DNA from: Streptomyces sp. CGMCC 4.7035
GTDB lineage: Bacteria; Actinomycetota; Actinomycetes; Streptomycetales; Streptomycetaceae
Direction: 5' to 3'
NCBI RefSeq assembly: GCF_031583065.1
Contig: NZ_CP134053.1
Location: 6,861,001 to 6,925,000 of the forward strand
Length of the DNA: 64,000 bases
How positions within the stretch are numbered: position 1 is the stretch's first letter; every line of letters starts with the position of its first letter. The notes beneath the pieces are model-generated. The model was not told the origin of the DNA. It saw nothing but the letters and a program-made list of their open reading frames with translations, and did not search any database. Positions 45,095-53,335 of the stretch are shown here, in pieces. The translations under genes and the position numbers were made by a program.

Positions 45095-45243
45095 GCGCCA
45101 GAAGTTCCTCCGCGCAGACGACGTGGCGCAGGACACAGGATGGCCAGTTGTCAAACAGGACCCCATAAGAGTTTCAACAGCCGTCTGCCCGAAATCGGGC
45201 ACGATTCTTGCGATTCCGGCGCTCTTACTTCAGGATCTACCGG

Positions 45244-45501
45244 GTGCACGACGAACTTGTAGATCATCTGACGCGGTCCACCGCCCTCAATCGGGGCGAG
45301 GCGCTGCGCGTGGTCCAGGACGTGCTCGCCTACTTCGACGAGACGACCGAGGAGTTCGTCCGTCGCCGCCACCGCGAGTTGCAGGCCCGGGGCCTGGTGA
45401 ACGCGACGATCTTCGAACAGATCGAGGCGGACCTGAGGTACCGCGCGGTCGCTCCGCCCGAGCTTACGCTCCGGCAACTGCGCCGCATCGTCTACGGCTG
45501 A
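45244..45501 (+). CDS. Small conserved hypothetical protein upstream of glmS
   Basis: Protein of 85 residues with a probable GTG start at 45244 (VHDELVDHLTRSTALNRGEA), AGGAT about 9 nt upstream. The sequence is regular and G/C-ending in third positions: two or three helices with RVVQDVLAYFDETTEEFVRR and a C-terminal LRQLRRIVYG. No signal, TM segment or catalytic motif is present and I do not recognise the family. It lies 54 bp upstream of glmS on the same strand and may share its promoter. Confidence 0.7.
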   Translation: MHDELVDHLTRSTALNRGEALRVVQDVLAYFDETTEEFVRRRHRELQARGLVNATIFEQIEADLRYRAVAPPELTLRQLRRIVYG

Positions 45502-45555
45502 GCCGCGAGACAGCCACTTCATCACTACCGGGACAAAAGGGACTTAGGGACTTAT

Positions 45556-47373
45556 ATGTGCGGAATCGTCGGATACATCGGTAAGCGCGATGTGGCCCCG
45601 CTGCTGCTGGAGGGCCTGCAGCGGCTGGAGTACCGCGGCTACGACTCGGCGGGCATCGTCATCACGTCCCCGAAGACGGCCGGCCTGAAGATGGTCAAGG
45701 CCAAGGGCCGGGTCCGCGACCTGGAGGCCAAGGTCCCCGCGCGCTTCAAGGGCACCACCGGTATCGCCCACACCCGCTGGGCCACCCATGGCGCCCCCTC
45801 CGACGTGAACGCCCACCCGCACATGTCGGCCGACAACAAGGTCGCCGTCGTCCACAACGGCATCATCGACAACGCCTCCGACCTCCGGAAGAAGCTGGAG
45901 GCGGACGGCGTCGAGTTCCTCTCCGAGACCGACACCGAGGTCCTCACCCACCTCATCGCCCGCGCCCAGGCCGAGACCCTGGAGGAGAAGGTCCGCCAGG
46001 CGCTGCGGTCCGTCGAGGGCACCTACGGCATCGCCGTGATGCACGCCGACTTCACGGACCGCATCGTGGTGGCCCGCAACGGCTCGCCGGTCGTCCTCGG
46101 CATCGGCGAGAAGGAGATGTTCGTCGCCTCCGACGTCGCCGCGCTGGTCGCCCACACCCGCCAGATAGTGACGCTGGACGACGGCGAGATGGCGACGCTG
46201 AAGGCCGACGACTTCCGCACGTACACCACCGAGGGCACCCGTACGACGGCCGAGCCGACCACCGTGGAGTGGGAGGCCGAGTCCTACGACATGGGCGGCC
46301 ACGACACGTACATGCACAAGGAGATCCACGAGCAGGCCGACGCCGTGGACCGCGTGCTGCGCGGCCGCATCGACGACCGGTTCTCCACCGTGCACCTGGG
46401 CGGCCTGAACCTGGACGCCCGTGAGGCGCGTGCCGTGCGCCGCGTGAAGATCCTCGGCTGCGGCACCTCGTACCACGCGGGCATGATCGGCGCCCAGATG
46501 ATCGAGGAGCTGGCCCGTATCCCCGCGGACGCCGAGCCCGCCTCCGAGTTCCGCTACCGCAACGCGGTCGTCGACCCCGACACGCTGTACGTCGCGGTCT
46601 CCCAGTCCGGTGAGACGTACGACGTCCTCGCCGCCGTCCAGGAGCTGAAGCGCAAGGGCGCGCGGGTCCTTGGCATCGTCAACGTGGTCGGTTCGGCGAT
46701 CGCACGCGAGGCGGACGGCGGCATGTACGTCCACGCGGGCCCCGAGGTGTGCGTGGTGTCCACCAAGTGCTTCACCAACACCACCGTCGCCTTCGCGCTG
46801 CTCGCGCTGCACCTCGGCCGCACCCGTGACCTGTCGGTGCGCGACGGCAAGCGGATCATCGAGGGCCTGCGGAAGCTGCCCGGACAGATCTCCGAGATCC
46901 TCAAGCAGGAGGAGGAGATCAAGAAGCTGTCGGAGCAGTTCGCGGACGCCCGCTCCATGCTCTTCATCGGGCGCGTGCGCGGCTACCCGGTGGCCCGCGA
47001 GGCCTCGCTGAAGCTGAAGGAGGTCTCGTACATCCACGCCGAGGCCTACCCCGCCTCCGAGCTCAAGCACGGCCCGCTGGCGCTCATCGAGCCCGCCCTG
47101 CCGACGGTCGCGATCGTGCCGGACGACGACCTGCTGGAGAAGAACCGCGCCGCCATGGAGGAGATCAAGGCCCGCAGCGGCAAGATCCTCGCCGTCGCCC
47201 ACCAGGAGCAGGAGAAGGCCGACCACACGATTGTCGTGCCGAAGAACGAGGACGAGCTGGACCCGATCCTGATGGGCATTCCGCTCCAGCTCCTCGCGTA
47301 CCACACGGCGTTGGCGCTGGGCCGGGACATCGACAAGCCGCGCAACCTGGCGAAGTCGGTGACGGTGGAGTAA
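45556..47373 (+). CDS. glmS: Glutamine-fructose-6-phosphate aminotransferase (GlmS)
   Basis: Protein of 605 residues. It makes glucosamine-6-phosphate from fructose-6-phosphate and glutamine, the entry to cell-wall amino sugars. MCGIVGYIG provides the N-terminal Cys nucleophile of the class II glutaminase domain (1 to about 225, with TRWATHG and HNGIIDN). Two SIS domains follow (about 285-420, starting KILGCGTSYHAG, with the SQSGET sugar-phosphate loop; and about 455-590). The C-terminus PRNLAKSVTVE is the conserved family tail. Streptomyces carry two glmS paralogues, and the position near adpA suggests the second. A terminator follows at 47438. Confidence 0.95.
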   Translation: MCGIVGYIGKRDVAPLLLEGLQRLEYRGYDSAGIVITSPKTAGLKMVKAKGRVRDLEAKVPARFKGTTGIAHTRWATHGAPSDVNAHPHMSADNKVAVVHNGIIDNASDLRKKLEADGVEFLSETDTEVLTHLIARAQAETLEEKVRQALRSVEGTYGIAVMHADFTDRIVVARNGSPVVLGIGEKEMFVASDVAALVAHTRQIVTLDDGEMATLKADDFRTYTTEGTRTTAEPTTVEWEAESYDMGGHDTYMHKEIHEQADAVDRVLRGRIDDRFSTVHLGGLNLDAREARAVRRVKILGCGTSYHAGMIGAQMIEELARIPADAEPASEFRYRNAVVDPDTLYVAVSQSGETYDVLAAVQELKRKGARVLGIVNVVGSAIAREADGGMYVHAGPEVCVVSTKCFTNTTVAFALLALHLGRTRDLSVRDGKRIIEGLRKLPGQISEILKQEEEIKKLSEQFADARSMLFIGRVRGYPVAREASLKLKEVSYIHAEAYPASELKHGPLALIEPALPTVAIVPDDDLLEKNRAAMEEIKARSGKILAVAHQEQEKADHTIVVPKNEDELDPILMGIPLQLLAYHTALALGRDIDKPRNLAKSVTVE

Positions 47374-47437
47374 GTCCGCCCGTCCTACGGGCAGTTGCCC
47401 ACTGCCCTACGGGCAGTTGCCCTTGGCCGAACATGAA

Positions 47438-47470
47438 CGACCCCCTGTGTGCCACCCGCACAGGGGGTCG
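47438..47470 (+). terminator. Terminator after glmS
   Basis: A 12-bp perfect stem CGACCCCCTGTG/CACAGGGGGTCG has a 9-nt loop. It is followed by CTCCTTTC. Confidence 0.8.
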
Positions 47471-47494
47471 CTCCTTTCAGGGACCGGGGCCGCC

Positions 47495-47537
47495 CTCCCC
47501 CAAGTTCTCGACTTCGCTCGAACAGGGGGACCTCCAT
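47495..47537 (-). repeat. Interspersed palindromic repeat copy (inverted)
   Basis: On the reverse strand it reads GGAGGTCCCCCTGTTCGAGC followed by GAAGTCGAGAACTTGGGGGAG. It matches the in-gene copy at 17371-17410 in order and spacing with a few substitutions. It lies between glmS and the acetate-transporter-like gene. Confidence 0.75.
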
Positions 47538-47555
47538 CCCCGGCCTGGCGCTGCG

Positions 47556-48122
47556 TCAGCCGGCGGCCGTCACCCCCCGGCCGGCAGCGCGTCGCGGCAG
47601 GGCCGTGGGCCACTTGGCCAGCACCGCCGTCGCCGCGTACCAGGCGACCGCGCCCGCGGCCACCGCGAACCAGCCTCCCGCCTTGCCCAGCGAGTCGTTG
47701 TCCGCGAAGCGCGCGATGGCCAGCAGGAGCAGCGAGACGAAGAACAGCCCGTAGGTGCCCTGGTCGAGGACACCGCCGGCGGCACCGAGCGTCAGGCTCA
47801 GCGCGACCAGGGCGAACAGCAGGAGGAAGAGTCCGGCCGCGTTGTCGGACATCTGGTTGCCGGCCGTGACGGCCCAGGTGAACCACAGGGCCCCGAGCAC
47901 CGAGAAGGCCGTACCGGTGACGGTGTCGCGGTCGCGGAGAGCGAGCAGGCCGGCGAGGAACAGGGCAACTCCGCCGACATAGTGGGCAAGTGACACGGCG
48001 CCGGCCGCCGTCACGCCGTCGATCACCTTGGTGGATCCGAGACCGAAGGCCAGCAGGGTGATGCCCAGTGCGAGTCGGCCGACGATCGAGGTGGTGCTTC
48101 CCGCAGAGACGTCGTTGTCCAC
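47556..48122 (-). CDS. GPR1/FUN34/YaaH-family membrane protein (acetate/succinate transporter-like)
   Basis: Protein of 188 residues, start at the GTG at 48122 (VDNDVSAGSTTSIVGRLALG), AAGGGAG upstream. Six hydrophobic segments span nearly its whole length, as in the SatP/YaaH family (LALGITLLAFGLGSTKVI, YVGGVALFLAGLLALRD, ALWFTWAVTAGNQ, AAGLFLLLFALVALSLTLGA, GLFFVSLLLLAIARF, GGWFAVAAGAVAWYAATAVL). The family takes up acetate or succinate. The canonical N-terminal NPAPLGL motif is replaced, so the assignment is at family level. It is a single gene with hairpin-rich DNA on both sides. Confidence 0.75.
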   Translation of the reverse strand: MDNDVSAGSTTSIVGRLALGITLLAFGLGSTKVIDGVTAAGAVSLAHYVGGVALFLAGLLALRDRDTVTGTAFSVLGALWFTWAVTAGNQMSDNAAGLFLLLFALVALSLTLGAAGGVLDQGTYGLFFVSLLLLAIARFADNDSLGKAGGWFAVAAGAVAWYAATAVLAKWPTALPRRAAGRGVTAAG

Positions 48123-48235
48123 GGCGGGCTCCCTTCTTGTCCTGCATATACGGTTGTGCGGTGACCGATATATGCCCTTCACAAGGGCACAAACACCTCT
48201 GCGCGCAAGGAGATTCGGGTAACTTCAGCCCGTCT

Positions 48236-48268
48236 GGGGGTCCCCCTGCTCGAAGAGCTTGGGGGGGA
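48236..48268 (+). repeat. Interspersed palindromic repeat copy
   Basis: GGGGGTCCCCCTGCTCGAAG followed by AGCTTGGGGGGGA is a shortened version of the element at 17371-17410. The flanking DNA to 48320 holds a second small GGGGTCTGGGGC...GCCCCAGG hairpin. No gene lies between 48123 and 48386. Confidence 0.75.
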
Positions 48269-48386
48269 GATTGAGGACGAGGCCGTCAGGCCGAAAGGGG
48301 GTCTGGGGCGCAGCCCCAGGGACGGTAAGGGAAGGGGCGGCGGGGGCGCACCCACTCACCGCACCACCAGCCCGGCAGGTGCCAGG

Positions 48387-48914
48387 TCAGGGAATGACGA
48401 TCACCGGCCGCTGAGCACGCTTGGCCAAGCGCCCCGCGACCGATCCGAAGATGCGGCCCACGATGCCGTGCGTGGAGCCCACGACGATCGCGTCCGCCTC
48501 GTACTCCCGCCCCACCTCTTCGAGTTCGTGGCAGATGTCACCACCGCGCTCGACGAGGATCCAGGGCACTTCGGCCAGGTAGTCCGCGCAGGCCAGCTCC
48601 AGCCCGAGGACCTCCGTCCGGTGGTCCGGCACATCGACGAAGACCGGCGGCTCGCAGCCCGCCCACACCGTGGTGGGCAGCCGGTTGGCGACGTGGACGA
48701 TGATCAGGCCCGAGCGGGAACGGTGGGCCATGCCGATCGCGTACGCGAGGGCACGCTCGCTGGAGGTCGAGCCGTCGAAGCCGACGACCACACCATGCTT
48801 GAAGGCGGGGTCGCAGGACGGGCGTGACTCTTCCGCCGCCAAGGGCTCGGCCGCCGTGGGATCGGCGACGGGGCGCTTGCGGTCCGCGGGATCGAAGAAT
48901 TCGTGTCCGGCCAT
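48387..48914 (-). CDS. Universal stress protein
   Basis: Protein of 175 residues, start at the ATG at 48914 (MAGHEFFDPADRKRPVADPT); the open frame continues upstream without coding character. A single UspA domain (residues about 38-175) begins HGVVVGFDGSTSSERALAYA and ends with the ATP-binding signature GSTHGIVGRIFGSVAGRLAK (G-x2-G-x9-G-S type), then RPVIVIP. The N-terminal 37 residues are a polar extension. Such proteins bind ATP or cAMP and modulate stress survival. No specific partner is evident. Confidence 0.88.
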   Translation of the reverse strand: MAGHEFFDPADRKRPVADPTAAEPLAAEESRPSCDPAFKHGVVVGFDGSTSSERALAYAIGMAHRSRSGLIIVHVANRLPTTVWAGCEPPVFVDVPDHRTEVLGLELACADYLAEVPWILVERGGDICHELEEVGREYEADAIVVGSTHGIVGRIFGSVAGRLAKRAQRPVIVIP

Positions 48915-49259
48915 GGATGTCTCGGCGTTGTGATCCTCGTGGGTGGGACGACACTGTGCGGCGGAGCTGTGTCCGGGAATCATCTTCCCAACCCCATACC
49001 CCCAAGGGTACGGCGGCACGCCTCCTTAGCCCAGATCCCGCGCATTCCGCACGGGGTTCCAGGGAGCATGCACGAGGGGGCGCCCGTAACGCAATGGTTG
49101 CTGCCCCGTACAGGCGGTTTGCACAGGGTTCACCCAGGAAACAGAGGGCGGCGCCCGGGGCCCGGAGGCGGCCGGGGAGCGCACTCCGGAGCGCCCGGCA
49201 GTGACCGACCGCTCGAACAGGCGTTGAATCCGGTGACCCACCGCCCCAGGGAGCACACC
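48915..49259. other. Gene-free gap upstream of the universal stress gene
   Basis: Contains a short inverted repeat TACCC-CCAA-GGGTA at 48997-49010 and GC-rich DNA. No convincing coding frame or RNA is visible. Confidence 0.4.
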
Positions 49260-49580
49260 GTGTCCGGACCTCGTACCGCCCCTCCGAAGCGCCCCGCGAC
49301 GGACACCGCGAGCGACGTGGTCCGCTGGGCCGCCTTCAGCTGCGTCCCGGTCCCCGTGGTCCTCGTCTGGTACGGCACGTCGATCGCCGAAGCGATCAGC
49401 GCCACGCTGGGCTTGGCGGCCGTCACCTGGGTGTGCCGGGTGCTGCTGCGGGAGTCCGAGCGGGGTGCGGCACGGCTGCCGGCGGAGGAGCGCGCCCCGC
49501 ACCGCGGACGGCACAGCGGGACCGGGGCGGGGGCGCACAGGGGCGGTCGGCACAGTGGGGGAAACACTCCGGTCGACTGA
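49260..49580 (+). CDS. Small membrane protein upstream of adpA
   Basis: Protein of 106 residues, start at the GTG at 49260 (VSGPRTAPPKRPATDTASDV) after AGGGAG. One or two hydrophobic segments (residues about 28-65, VVRWAAFSCVPVPVVLVWYG then TSIAEAISATLGLAAVTWVC) are followed by a basic His/Gly/Arg-rich tail. It has no known domain. It precedes adpA by 377 bp on the same strand, and the tail suggests a cytoplasmic nucleic-acid or ion contact. A function is not inferable. Confidence 0.65.
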   Translation: MSGPRTAPPKRPATDTASDVVRWAAFSCVPVPVVLVWYGTSIAEAISATLGLAAVTWVCRVLLRESERGAARLPAEERAPHRGRHSGTGAGAHRGGRHSGGNTPVD

Positions 49581-49957
49581 CCGGTTTCCGCGCACTCCCC
49601 CGCTTGTTTTCAGCCAACTTCTCAACCCCGTGCATCTCGGGGTCGAACGACCCCCCACCCCCCGTTCGACCTGCGCCGAAAGGGCCTCCGAGGGCTCGTG
49701 CACCCTACGTGGATTGGCCACTGGGACGAGGCGCACTTCCCTGCACGGCCCACGAGTGCAACGCTTCGTGATCGAATGCTTCACGCCAAGTTGCCATGTC
49801 GACAATGTGCCGGATGGTGAACTGGTCACGCCGGCACCACGGGACACAGTAGATTCGATCATGACTGTCTACGGCGGGGGACTCGTGCAGGACCGAGGGG
49901 AAACGTGCAGGAGCGACACAACCGAGGAGCCGCGACCACCAAGGGGGGCTTAGCAGG
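49581..49957 (+). promoter_or_regulatory. adpA upstream region
   Basis: The region between the small membrane gene and adpA holds no coding sequence. Long 5' leaders upstream of adpA are usual in Streptomyces. A TGGCGTGAAG AdpA-like site lies at 49779-49788. A TAGATT that could be a -10 box lies at about 49852-49857, just before a short ATG frame. Confidence 0.5.
49779..49788 (-). promoter_or_regulatory. Candidate AdpA-binding site
   Basis: Reverse-strand TGGCGTGAAG matches 9 of 10 positions of the AdpA consensus TGGCSNGWWY. It lies about 170 bp upstream of adpA and fits autoregulation, which is known for AdpA. A 10-bp degenerate match can arise by chance. Confidence 0.45.
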
Positions 49958-51190
49958 ATGAGCCACGACTCCACTGCCGCGCCGGATGCCGTGGCCCGGA
50001 AGCTTTCCGGGCGACGCCGCAAGGAGATCGTCGCGGTGCTGCTGTTCAGCGGCGGCCCCATCTTCGAGAGTTCCATACCGCTTTCGGTGTTCGGGATCGA
50101 CCGCCAGGACGCCGGAGTGCCGCGCTACCGACTGCTGGTGGCCGGCGGCGAGGACGGCCCGCTGCGGACCACAGGGGGCCTGGAACTCACCGCGCCGTAC
50201 GGGCTCGAGGCGATCTCGCGGGCAGGCACCGTAGTCGTGCCGGCCTGGCGGTCGATCACCTCGCCGCCACCGGAGGAGGCGCTCGACGCGCTGCGCCGGG
50301 CACACGAAGAGGGCGCCCGCATCGTCGGGCTGTGCACCGGTGCCTTCGTACTGGCCGCCGCCGGACTGCTCGACGGGCGGCCGGCCACCACACACTGGAT
50401 GTACGCGCCGACGCTGGCCAAGCGCTATCCGTCGGTGCACGTCGATCCGCGCGAGCTGTTCGTGGACGACGGAGACGTGCTGACGTCGGCCGGTACGGCG
50501 GCCGGCATCGACCTGTGCCTCCACATCGTGCGCACGGACCACGGCAACGAGGCGGCGGGCGCGCTCGCCCGGCGCCTGGTGGTCCCACCGCGCCGCAGCG
50601 GCGGCCAGGAGCGCTATCTCGACAGGTCTTTACCCGAGGAGATCGGCGCCGACCCGCTCGCGGAGGTCGTCGCCTGGGCGCTGGAGCACCTCCACGAGCA
50701 GTTCGACGTGGAGACGCTGGCGGCGCGCGCGTACATGAGCAGGCGGACGTTCGACCGACGCTTCCGCTCGCTCACCGGCAGCGCACCGCTGCAGTGGCTG
50801 ATCACCCAGCGGGTGCTCCAGGCGCAGCGGCTCCTGGAGACCTCCGACTACTCGGTCGACGAGGTCGCCGGGCGCTGCGGCTTCCGCTCCCCGGTCGCGC
50901 TGCGCGGGCACTTCCGGCGCCAGCTGGGCTCGTCGCCGGCCGCGTACCGGGCCGCGTACCGGGCACGCCGCCCGCAGAGCGACCGGTCGGGGGACACGGA
51001 CGGCCCCGGAGGCCCACCGGTTCCGCAGGTGCCGCAGGAGGCCGCCGCGGTACCGCTGCAGACCCGCCGCACGGCGGCCGCGAGCGCGCTGGGCTCCACG
51101 GCGTCGCTGTCCACGGACCACGGCAAGCACGTCCCCGAGCTGTACGCGGCGGGCCGTCCGAGCCTGCCGGGGCAGCGCAGCGCGCAGTAG
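49958..51190 (+). CDS. adpA: AraC-family developmental regulator AdpA (BldH)
   Basis: Protein of 410 residues with the AdpA architecture. An N-terminal DJ-1/PfpI-like dimerisation domain (about 22-195; VLLFSGGPIFESSIPLSVFG, then IVGLCTGAFVLAAAGLLDGR) is followed by a C-terminal AraC DNA-binding domain (about 235-335; FDVETLAARAYMSRRTFDRR then LLETSDYSVDEVAGRCGFRS) and a flexible tail. Codon 225 (50630-50632), in the linker between the domains, is TTA. In Streptomyces this needs the bldA tRNA, so translation is tied to development. AdpA activates hundreds of genes for morphology and secondary metabolism. The ATG at 49958 and the downstream orn gene match the usual arrangement. Confidence 0.95.
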   Translation: MSHDSTAAPDAVARKLSGRRRKEIVAVLLFSGGPIFESSIPLSVFGIDRQDAGVPRYRLLVAGGEDGPLRTTGGLELTAPYGLEAISRAGTVVVPAWRSITSPPPEEALDALRRAHEEGARIVGLCTGAFVLAAAGLLDGRPATTHWMYAPTLAKRYPSVHVDPRELFVDDGDVLTSAGTAAGIDLCLHIVRTDHGNEAAGALARRLVVPPRRSGGQERYLDRSLPEEIGADPLAEVVAWALEHLHEQFDVETLAARAYMSRRTFDRRFRSLTGSAPLQWLITQRVLQAQRLLETSDYSVDEVAGRCGFRSPVALRGHFRRQLGSSPAAYRAAYRARRPQSDRSGDTDGPGGPPVPQVPQEAAAVPLQTRRTAAASALGSTASLSTDHGKHVPELYAAGRPSLPGQRSAQ

Positions 51191-51220
51191 TGCCGTAGCA
51201 CCGCCGTATCGCGCACCGCC

Positions 51221-51285
51221 GAGGACGGGCGGGGTCGCGCAGTCGTACGTACGACTCGTATGACTGTGCGATCCCGCCCGTCCTC
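51221..51285 (+). terminator. Long hairpin after adpA
   Basis: A stem of about 24 bp (arms start GAGGACGGGCGGGGTCGCGC and end GATCCCGCCCGTCCTC, few mismatches) has a 17-nt loop. It starts 31 nt after the adpA stop. Confidence 0.8.
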
Positions 51286-51410
51286 CGTGTTCCCAGGGCT
51301 CTCCGGCGGCCCGCCCCACGCCATCCCGGGCCGTCCCGCGTGCGCTCGTACCGGTCCTCCCACGTGCACGGACGGTCCGTACGGCCCGCACGGGCCATAA
51401 GGTGGGACAC

Positions 51411-52013
51411 ATGAACGATCGCATGGTGTGGATCGACTGCGAGATGACCGGACTCTCGCTGTCCGACGACGCGCTCATCGAGGTGGCCGCGCTGGTCACC
51501 GACTCCGAGCTGAACGTACTCGGCGAGGGGGTGGACATCGTGATCCGGCCGCCGGACGCGGCGCTGGAGACGATGCCGGAGGTGGTGCGTCAGATGCACA
51601 CCGCCTCGGGACTGCTCGACGAGCTGGCGGCCGGCACGACGCTCGCCGAGGCCGAGGAGCAGGTCCTCGCCTACATCCGGGAGCACGTCAAGGAACCGGG
51701 CAAGGCCCCGTTGTGCGGCAACTCCGTCGGCACGGACCGCGGCTTCCTGACCCGTGACATGCCGACGCTGGAGAACTACCTCCACTACCGGATCGTGGAC
51801 GTCAGCTCGATCAAGGAGCTGGCGCGGCGCTGGTACCCGCGGGCGTACTTCAACAGTCCCGAGAAGAACGGCAACCACCGGGCGCTTGCCGACATCCGCG
51901 AGTCGATCGCGGAGCTGCGCTACTACCGGGAGGCGATCTTCGTACCGCAGCCCGGCCCCGACTCGGAGACGGCACGCACGATCGCTGCCAGGCACGTGGT
52001 GCCCGCGCGCTGA
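51411..52013 (+). CDS. orn: Oligoribonuclease
   Basis: Protein of 200 residues, start at the ATG at 51411 ([20 protein letters not shown]), with AAGGTGGG upstream. It is a DEDDh 3'-5' exonuclease that degrades 2-5-mer RNA and pGpG, the product of c-di-GMP breakdown. The catalytic acids are visible: WIDCEMTGL (Asp, Glu), [10 protein letters not shown] (Asp) and [12 protein letters not shown] (His, Asp). It is essential or needed for normal growth and sporulation in streptomycetes, and its position right after adpA is conserved. Separate transcription is likely given the adpA hairpin. Confidence 0.95.
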   Translation: MNDRMVWIDCEMTGLSLSDDALIEVAALVTDSELNVLGEGVDIVIRPPDAALETMPEVVRQMHTASGLLDELAAGTTLAEAEEQVLAYIREHVKEPGKAPLCGNSVGTDRGFLTRDMPTLENYLHYRIVDVSSIKELARRWYPRAYFNSPEKNGNHRALADIRESIAELRYYREAIFVPQPGPDSETARTIAARHVVPAR

Positions 52014-52027
52014 CGACCGGGCTCGAC

Positions 52028-52045
52028 GGGGCCCGGGAGGGCCCC
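52028..52045 (+). terminator. Small hairpin after orn
   Basis: A 7-bp GGGGCCC/GGGCCCC stem with loop GGGA lies 15 nt after the orn stop. It is weak but well placed. Confidence 0.4.
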
Positions 52046-52126
52046 GGAGAAACGCGGGCGCGAGCACCCCTTCGGACCCTGTACACTTTTTCTCGGCCGG
52101 TCGGGGAAAACCGAAAAGCCGGTCAT

Positions 52127-52200
52127 GGTGGGTGTAGCTCAGCTGGTAGAGCACCTGGTTGTGGTCCAGGATGTCGCGGGTTCGAGTCCCGTCACTCACC
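52127..52200 (+). tRNA. tRNA-His(GTG)
   Basis: Cloverleaf with acceptor GTGGGTG/CACTCAC plus the extra 5' G (52127) opposite discriminator C (52200) that identifies tRNA-His. The D-arm is AGCTCAGCTGGTAGAGCA-type, the anticodon GTG lies at 52161-52163 in loop TTGTGGT, and the T-arm GCGGGTTCGAGTCCCGT is canonical. CCA is not encoded. Confidence 0.97.
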
Positions 52201-52208
52201 CTGTGTAG

Positions 52209-52245
52209 TCAGCCGGTGACCCGTGCAGAACGGGTCACCGGCTGA
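52209..52245 (+). terminator. Terminator after tRNA-His
   Basis: A perfect 16-bp stem (TCAGCCGGTGACCCGT) with a 5-nt loop starts 8 nt after the tRNA and is followed by ACTGTTT. Confidence 0.88.
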
Positions 52246-52301
52246 ACTGTTTCCGGGGCGGGCCCTGCCTCTCAAGGCTCAGGTCCCGCCCTGTCCGGCG
52301 G

Positions 52302-52691
52302 TCAGTCCTCCGTGCCTCGCCCGGTGTCGATGACACAGAAGCGGTTGCCGTCGGGGTCGGCGAGCACGGCGAAGTCGGCGTCCTCGGGATCCTCGGGATA
52401 CAGGTCCCAGTCGACGCGCCGCGCGCCGAGCGCGACGAGCCGCTCGACCTCGGCGGCCTGGTCGGCGGCGTCACCCGCGTACAGATCGAGATGCACGCGC
52501 GGATGCTCCTGTACGGGCGTCTCGCTCAGCCCCAGCGACAGCCGGGGCCCGGCGGCTCCGCCCGGCGGCACGAGCACGACCCAGTCGTCCTCGATCTCGT
52601 CCCGCGGCACATAGCCCAGCGCCTCCATCCAGAACGCGGCGGCCCGCCGCACGTCGGACACCCCCACAACGACGGACCCGATACTCAACAT
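52302..52691 (-). CDS. VOC (glyoxalase/bleomycin-resistance fold) protein
   Basis: Protein of 129 residues, start at the ATG at 52691 (MLSIGSVVVGVSDVRRAAAF). It is a single VOC domain made of two beta-alpha-beta-beta-beta modules: GVSDVRRAAAFWMEALGYV in the first and HLDLYAGDAADQAAEVERLV with DPDGNRFCVIDT in the second. Candidate metal ligands are the His in VHLDLY and the Glu/Asp region near the C-terminus. Members range from lyases to drug-binding proteins, so the substrate is unknown. It is divergent from a GNAT gene with a 45-bp gap. Confidence 0.82.
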   Translation of the reverse strand: MLSIGSVVVGVSDVRRAAAFWMEALGYVPRDEIEDDWVVLVPPGGAAGPRLSLGLSETPVQEHPRVHLDLYAGDAADQAAEVERLVALGARRVDWDLYPEDPEDADFAVLADPDGNRFCVIDTGRGTED

Positions 52692-52736
52692 GCGCCGATT
52701 CTGACGCACAGCCGCCGACGTGGAGGGGACAACAGA

Positions 52737-53237
52737 ATGCTCACCCCCGAGCCGATCCGCACCGCCCGCCTGGACCTCCTCCCGCTCCGCGTCGAACACG
52801 CCGAGGAGATGGCCGAGGCCCTGTCCGACCCCGGCCTGCATGAGTTCATCGGCGGCACGCCGTACTCCCCCACGGCCTTGCGCGCACGCTACGAGGTCCT
52901 GGTCGCCGGCTCCCCCGACCCGGCCCTCTCCTGGTGCAACTGGGTCCTGTGGCTGCGCGAGGCGTCCCGTCTCGTGGGCACGGTCCAGGCGACGGTCACG
53001 GGCGGAGACGCGGAGATCGCATGGGTGGTGGGGACGCCGTGGCAGGGGAGGGGGCTGGCCAGGGAGGCGGCACGGGGGCTGGTCGACTGGCTCGGACAGC
53101 GGCACGTGACCACCGTCATCGCCCACATTCACCCGGACCACCGGGCATCGGAGTCCGTCGCGGCGGCGATCGGGCTGATACCGACGGATCAGCGGCAGGA
53201 CGGAGAGGTCACATGGCGGTCGCGGCTGCCGAGTTGA
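52737..53237 (+). CDS. GNAT-family N-acetyltransferase
   Basis: Protein of 166 residues, start at the ATG at 52737 (MLTPEPIRTARLDLLPLRVE), GGAGGGG upstream. It resembles the RimJ/RimL-like group: ARLDLLPLRVEHAEEMAEAL at the start, then the acetyl-CoA-binding strand-loop EIAWVVGTPWQGRGLAREAA (V-x-x-x-x-Q/R-G-x-G/A motif), then HIHPDHRASESVAAAIGLIP. The target may be a small amine or a protein N-terminus and cannot be told from sequence. It shares a divergent promoter region with the VOC gene. Confidence 0.85.
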   Translation: MLTPEPIRTARLDLLPLRVEHAEEMAEALSDPGLHEFIGGTPYSPTALRARYEVLVAGSPDPALSWCNWVLWLREASRLVGTVQATVTGGDAEIAWVVGTPWQGRGLAREAARGLVDWLGQRHVTTVIAHIHPDHRASESVAAAIGLIPTDQRQDGEVTWRSRLPS

Positions 53238-53335
53238 CGCTCCGCCGCCGTGGGACTCGACCCGCCCCGACCGTGTCCGCCCCGGCCACGGCCCGCCACG
53301 CGTCCGCGAACTCCCTCAGGCATGCGAACCGTTCC

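Noticed and set aside
48997..49010. TACCC-CCAA-GGGTA inverted repeat upstream of the universal stress gene
   Set aside because: Short and with no known matching regulator; likely chance in GC-rich DNA.
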